This document shows positions 62,114 to 64,000 of a stretch of DNA of 64,000 nucleotides, piece by piece. Source of the stretch: Flavobacterium hibisci. Lineage in GTDB: Bacteria; Bacteroidota; Bacteroidia; Flavobacteriales; Flavobacteriaceae. Where the stretch lies: contig NZ_JAIQDW010000002.1 in the NCBI RefSeq assembly GCF_020026925.1, forward strand, positions 124,001-188,000, in the 5' to 3' direction. The notes beneath the pieces were generated by a model, which saw nothing but the letters and a program-made list of their open reading frames with translations, searched no databases and was not told where the DNA came from. Position 1 is the stretch's first letter; the number at the start of each line of letters is the position of its first letter. A program made the position numbers and the translations under genes.

Positions 62114-64000
62114 TTAAATTTCCTCCAGAACAGCAGCCCAGCCACCATTTTTAACCATTTTTACTTCAATCACATCATTATTTTTAATATTATCATAGCT
62201 CTTTTTTCTGTAATCCATTGCCTGATATCCTGCGTTGACTCCATCTTCAAATGAAGTTACTTTATAGGATCGTCCAGATTTCAAAAAGCTTAGATTTAGC
62301 TTAAAGGTTCTTTCCTTTTTGACATTGTTGGTAATCCCTCCAATGAACCATTTTGATCCTTTTCTTTTAGCAACAATAGCATATTGACCGGCTTCAGCTT
62401 CTAAAGCGACAGTCTCATCCCATGTAGTGGGAACCGAGGTTATAAATTCGGTACATTCTTTTTCTCTATAATAAAGTGTTGGATTATCGGCAAGCATCTG
62501 CAGACCGCTTTCAAAAACAACAAATAATGCCAATTGATACGCTCTCGTTCCAATACTTGCCGAATTAGGCCTTTCAGATTGGTACACTTCCGGCTGCATG
62601 CTAATCATGGCGCCCGGTGTATAATCCATTGGACCAACGGCATTTCGCATAAAAGGAATATATAAACTGTTATCCGGTTTACATCCATCCATATATTCCA
62701 TTCCTCTAACTCCTTCGTAGGATATTAAATTTGGGTATTTATATTCTAAACCAGACGGTTTGAAGGCACCATGAAAATCCACCAATATTTGATATTTTGC
62801 AGCTTCTTTAATTACCTTTTCATAGTAATTCACCATTACCTGATCACTGCGGTCCATAAAGTCTATTTTTACTCCTGCTACTCCCCACTCTTTAAAGGTC
62901 TTGAAAAGTTCCATATTTTTATCCACTGTCAGCCACGTTAACCAAAGTACTATACCTACTTTTTTTTCTTTACCGTAACGAATCAGTTCCTTTACGTCAA
63001 CATTTGCGTTAGGCGAATAGGGATCTGTGGTGCTGTTAGCCCAGCCTTCGTCCATGATGATATATTTGATACCGAATTTAGAAGCAAAGTCGATAAAATA
63101 TTTATAAGTATTTAGATTATAACCTGACACAAAATTCACATCCGGACCATAAGGCGTAGCGCCATTCCACCACTCCCAGCTGGCCTGCCCCGGCTGTATC
63201 CACGAAGTATCTTTTATTTCGCTTTTGGGTGCCAGTTTCAATGTCATCGTGTTTTCAATAAGCTGTTTGTCATTTTTCGTTATAACAAAATAACGCCACG
63301 GAAAACTTCTGGTTCCTGTTGTTTTGGCAATATAATCTGCTTCTTTCAGAATTTTAAGGCTTCGGTCTCCGTCTGGCCCAAATTCTAAAGGCGTTTTTGG
63401 AAATGTCGATACTGCACCACTTCCGGTTCCTTTTAAAAACATTCCCGGATAATCTATCAGATCAGATTCGCTGATTAAAATTTTATACCGCTTTTTTGTA
63501 TCTGCTAAAATGGGAAGCGTAGACATTTTATCAGGAGATTTCCATTCGCCTGCCTTGATGTGTGAATATTCTTCTTCGCTTGATGTTTTAAAACTTCCTG
63601 TCTGTTGTAAATGAAGCAGGTAATCTGACGGAAAATTGACTGTAAAATCTTCATTTAGTACTTCAATCTCTCCTTTTTTGGCGGTAATAAAACGGTAAGC
63701 CACTCCTTCATCAAAAGCACGGAATTCAACGGAATATCCTGCTTTAAAATTCAATAACAGATAATTATAAGTATTGGCAACTGTTGAGAATTTAATTGGA
63801 ACAGCCGGTTTTATAACTTCGTTTACTTTTCCTGTTTTGCTTCCTGACAGTTTGGGGTTCAGGCCTAAAGTTTCATTTTTGAGCATTAATCCTAAATGAT
63901 TTTCTGAAGTTAAGGCTTCGCTTCCTGCCGAAATTGAATAATAAATTTTATCCCTCAAACTGACGGCTATTGTAATCTCACCATTTGGAGAAATTATTTC
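62114..64000 (-). CDS. Glycoside hydrolase family 97, retaining subgroup, N-terminus beyond window
   Basis: The frame is open to the right edge (about 628 codons seen); the visible start is SPNGEITIAVSLRDKIYYSI, the first strands of the GH97 N-terminal sandwich, so only the signal peptide and a few residues are missing. The barrel holds WGVAGVKIDFMDRSDQ with the Asp of the retaining subgroup and YPNLISYEGVRGMEYM with Glu as candidate acid/base. The Arg-Ser after the Asp (DRSDQ) and the missing FGG block differ from the GH97 at 40954-42897. Alpha-galactosidase or beta-L-arabinopyranosidase is expected. It lies 4.8 kb from the main glycan operon and probably belongs to another cluster that continues to the right. 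Confidence 0.9.
   Translation of the reverse strand, partial: EIISPNGEITIAVSLRDKIYYSISAGSEALTSENHLGLMLKNETLGLNPKLSGSKTGKVNEVIKPAVPIKFSTVANTYNYLLLNFKAGYSVEFRAFDEGVAYRFITAKKGEIEVLNEDFTVNFPSDYLLHLQQTGSFKTSSEEEYSHIKAGEWKSPDKMSTLPILADTKKRYKILISESDLIDYPGMFLKGTGSGAVSTFPKTPLEFGPDGDRSLKILKEADYIAKTTGTRSFPWRYFVITKNDKQLIENTMTLKLAPKSEIKDTSWIQPGQASWEWWNGATPYGPDVNFVSGYNLNTYKYFIDFASKFGIKYIIMDEGWANSTTDPYSPNANVDVKELIRYGKEKKVGIVLWLTWLTVDKNMELFKTFKEWGVAGVKIDFMDRSDQVMVNYYEKVIKEAAKYQILVDFHGAFKPSGLEYKYPNLISYEGVRGMEYMDGCKPDNSLYIPFMRNAVGPMDYTPGAMISMQPEVYQSERPNSASIGTRAYQLALFVVFESGLQMLADNPTLYYREKECTEFITSVPTTWDETVALEAEAGQYAIVAKRKGSKWFIGGITNNVKKERTFKLNLSFLKSGRSYKVTSFEDGVNAGYQAMDYRKKSYDNIKNNDVIEVKMVKNGGWAAVLEEI

Noticed and set aside
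1..64000. CRISPR array or rRNA operon
   Set aside because: No regularly spaced repeats of 25-40 bases and no rRNA-like GC-rich conserved stretches were seen.

Overview
The window looks like chromosomal DNA of a Flavobacterium-type member of the Bacteroidota. The evidence is low GC content, promoters of the TTG-N17-23-TAnnTTTG kind, no obvious Shine-Dalgarno sequences, TamL/TamB, GSCFA and DUF2490 proteins, PF14905-type outer-membrane barrels, and a long glycoside-hydrolase cluster of the polysaccharide-utilisation type. No rRNA and no CRISPR array were seen. One tRNA (initiator Met) is present.

Region 1 (1-28 kb) is mostly core genome. It holds a TamL/TamB outer-membrane assembly pair (TamL runs off the left edge), a GSCFA protein, a lipoprotein, an ABC exporter, alaS, an M23 peptidase, and a MerR-LemA-TPM-TPM run. 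Next comes an Rrf2 regulator followed by a 37-codon reading frame ending in CMCW and a TonB-dependent receptor. DUF2490 and PF14905-like envelope proteins, the ribosome GTPases der and era, and a CHAP amidase complete the region. Two diverged copies of one hairpin-bearing intergenic repeat flank the amidase gene.

Region 2 (28.2-33.7 kb) is a decayed accessory island next to tRNA-fMet. A serine recombinase gene ends antisense inside the tRNA and has lost its catalytic N-terminus at the junction with a group II intron 5' fragment. It is followed by a PD-(D/E)XK nuclease gene between two cassette-like repeats, a broken membrane-protein gene, an orphan gene between two REPIN-like elements, a cold-shock gene and a decayed response regulator. 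Two intact single-domain response regulators lie just beyond.

Region 3 (35.0-57.4 kb) is a 12-gene, single-strand carbohydrate cluster. In transcription order it encodes GH95, GH127/146, GH43, GH3, GH31, two paralogous GH43-CBM6, GH97, a further GH43, another GH43, a carboxylesterase B and an alpha/beta hydrolase. Nearly all products carry an export signal. A good promoter with an overlapping palindrome lies upstream of GH95. The set fits side-chain removal from a heavily decorated xylan (arabinose, galactose, xylose, esters) better than any simple substrate. No SusC/SusD pair or endo-acting enzyme is present in this window.

Region 4 (57.4-64 kb) holds small and secreted proteins of unknown role, a 183-bp MITE-like element with 16-bp terminal inverted repeats and a 7-bp target duplication, a predicted seven-bladed propeller lipoprotein, an AraC-type regulator, and a second GH97 enzyme that runs off the right edge.
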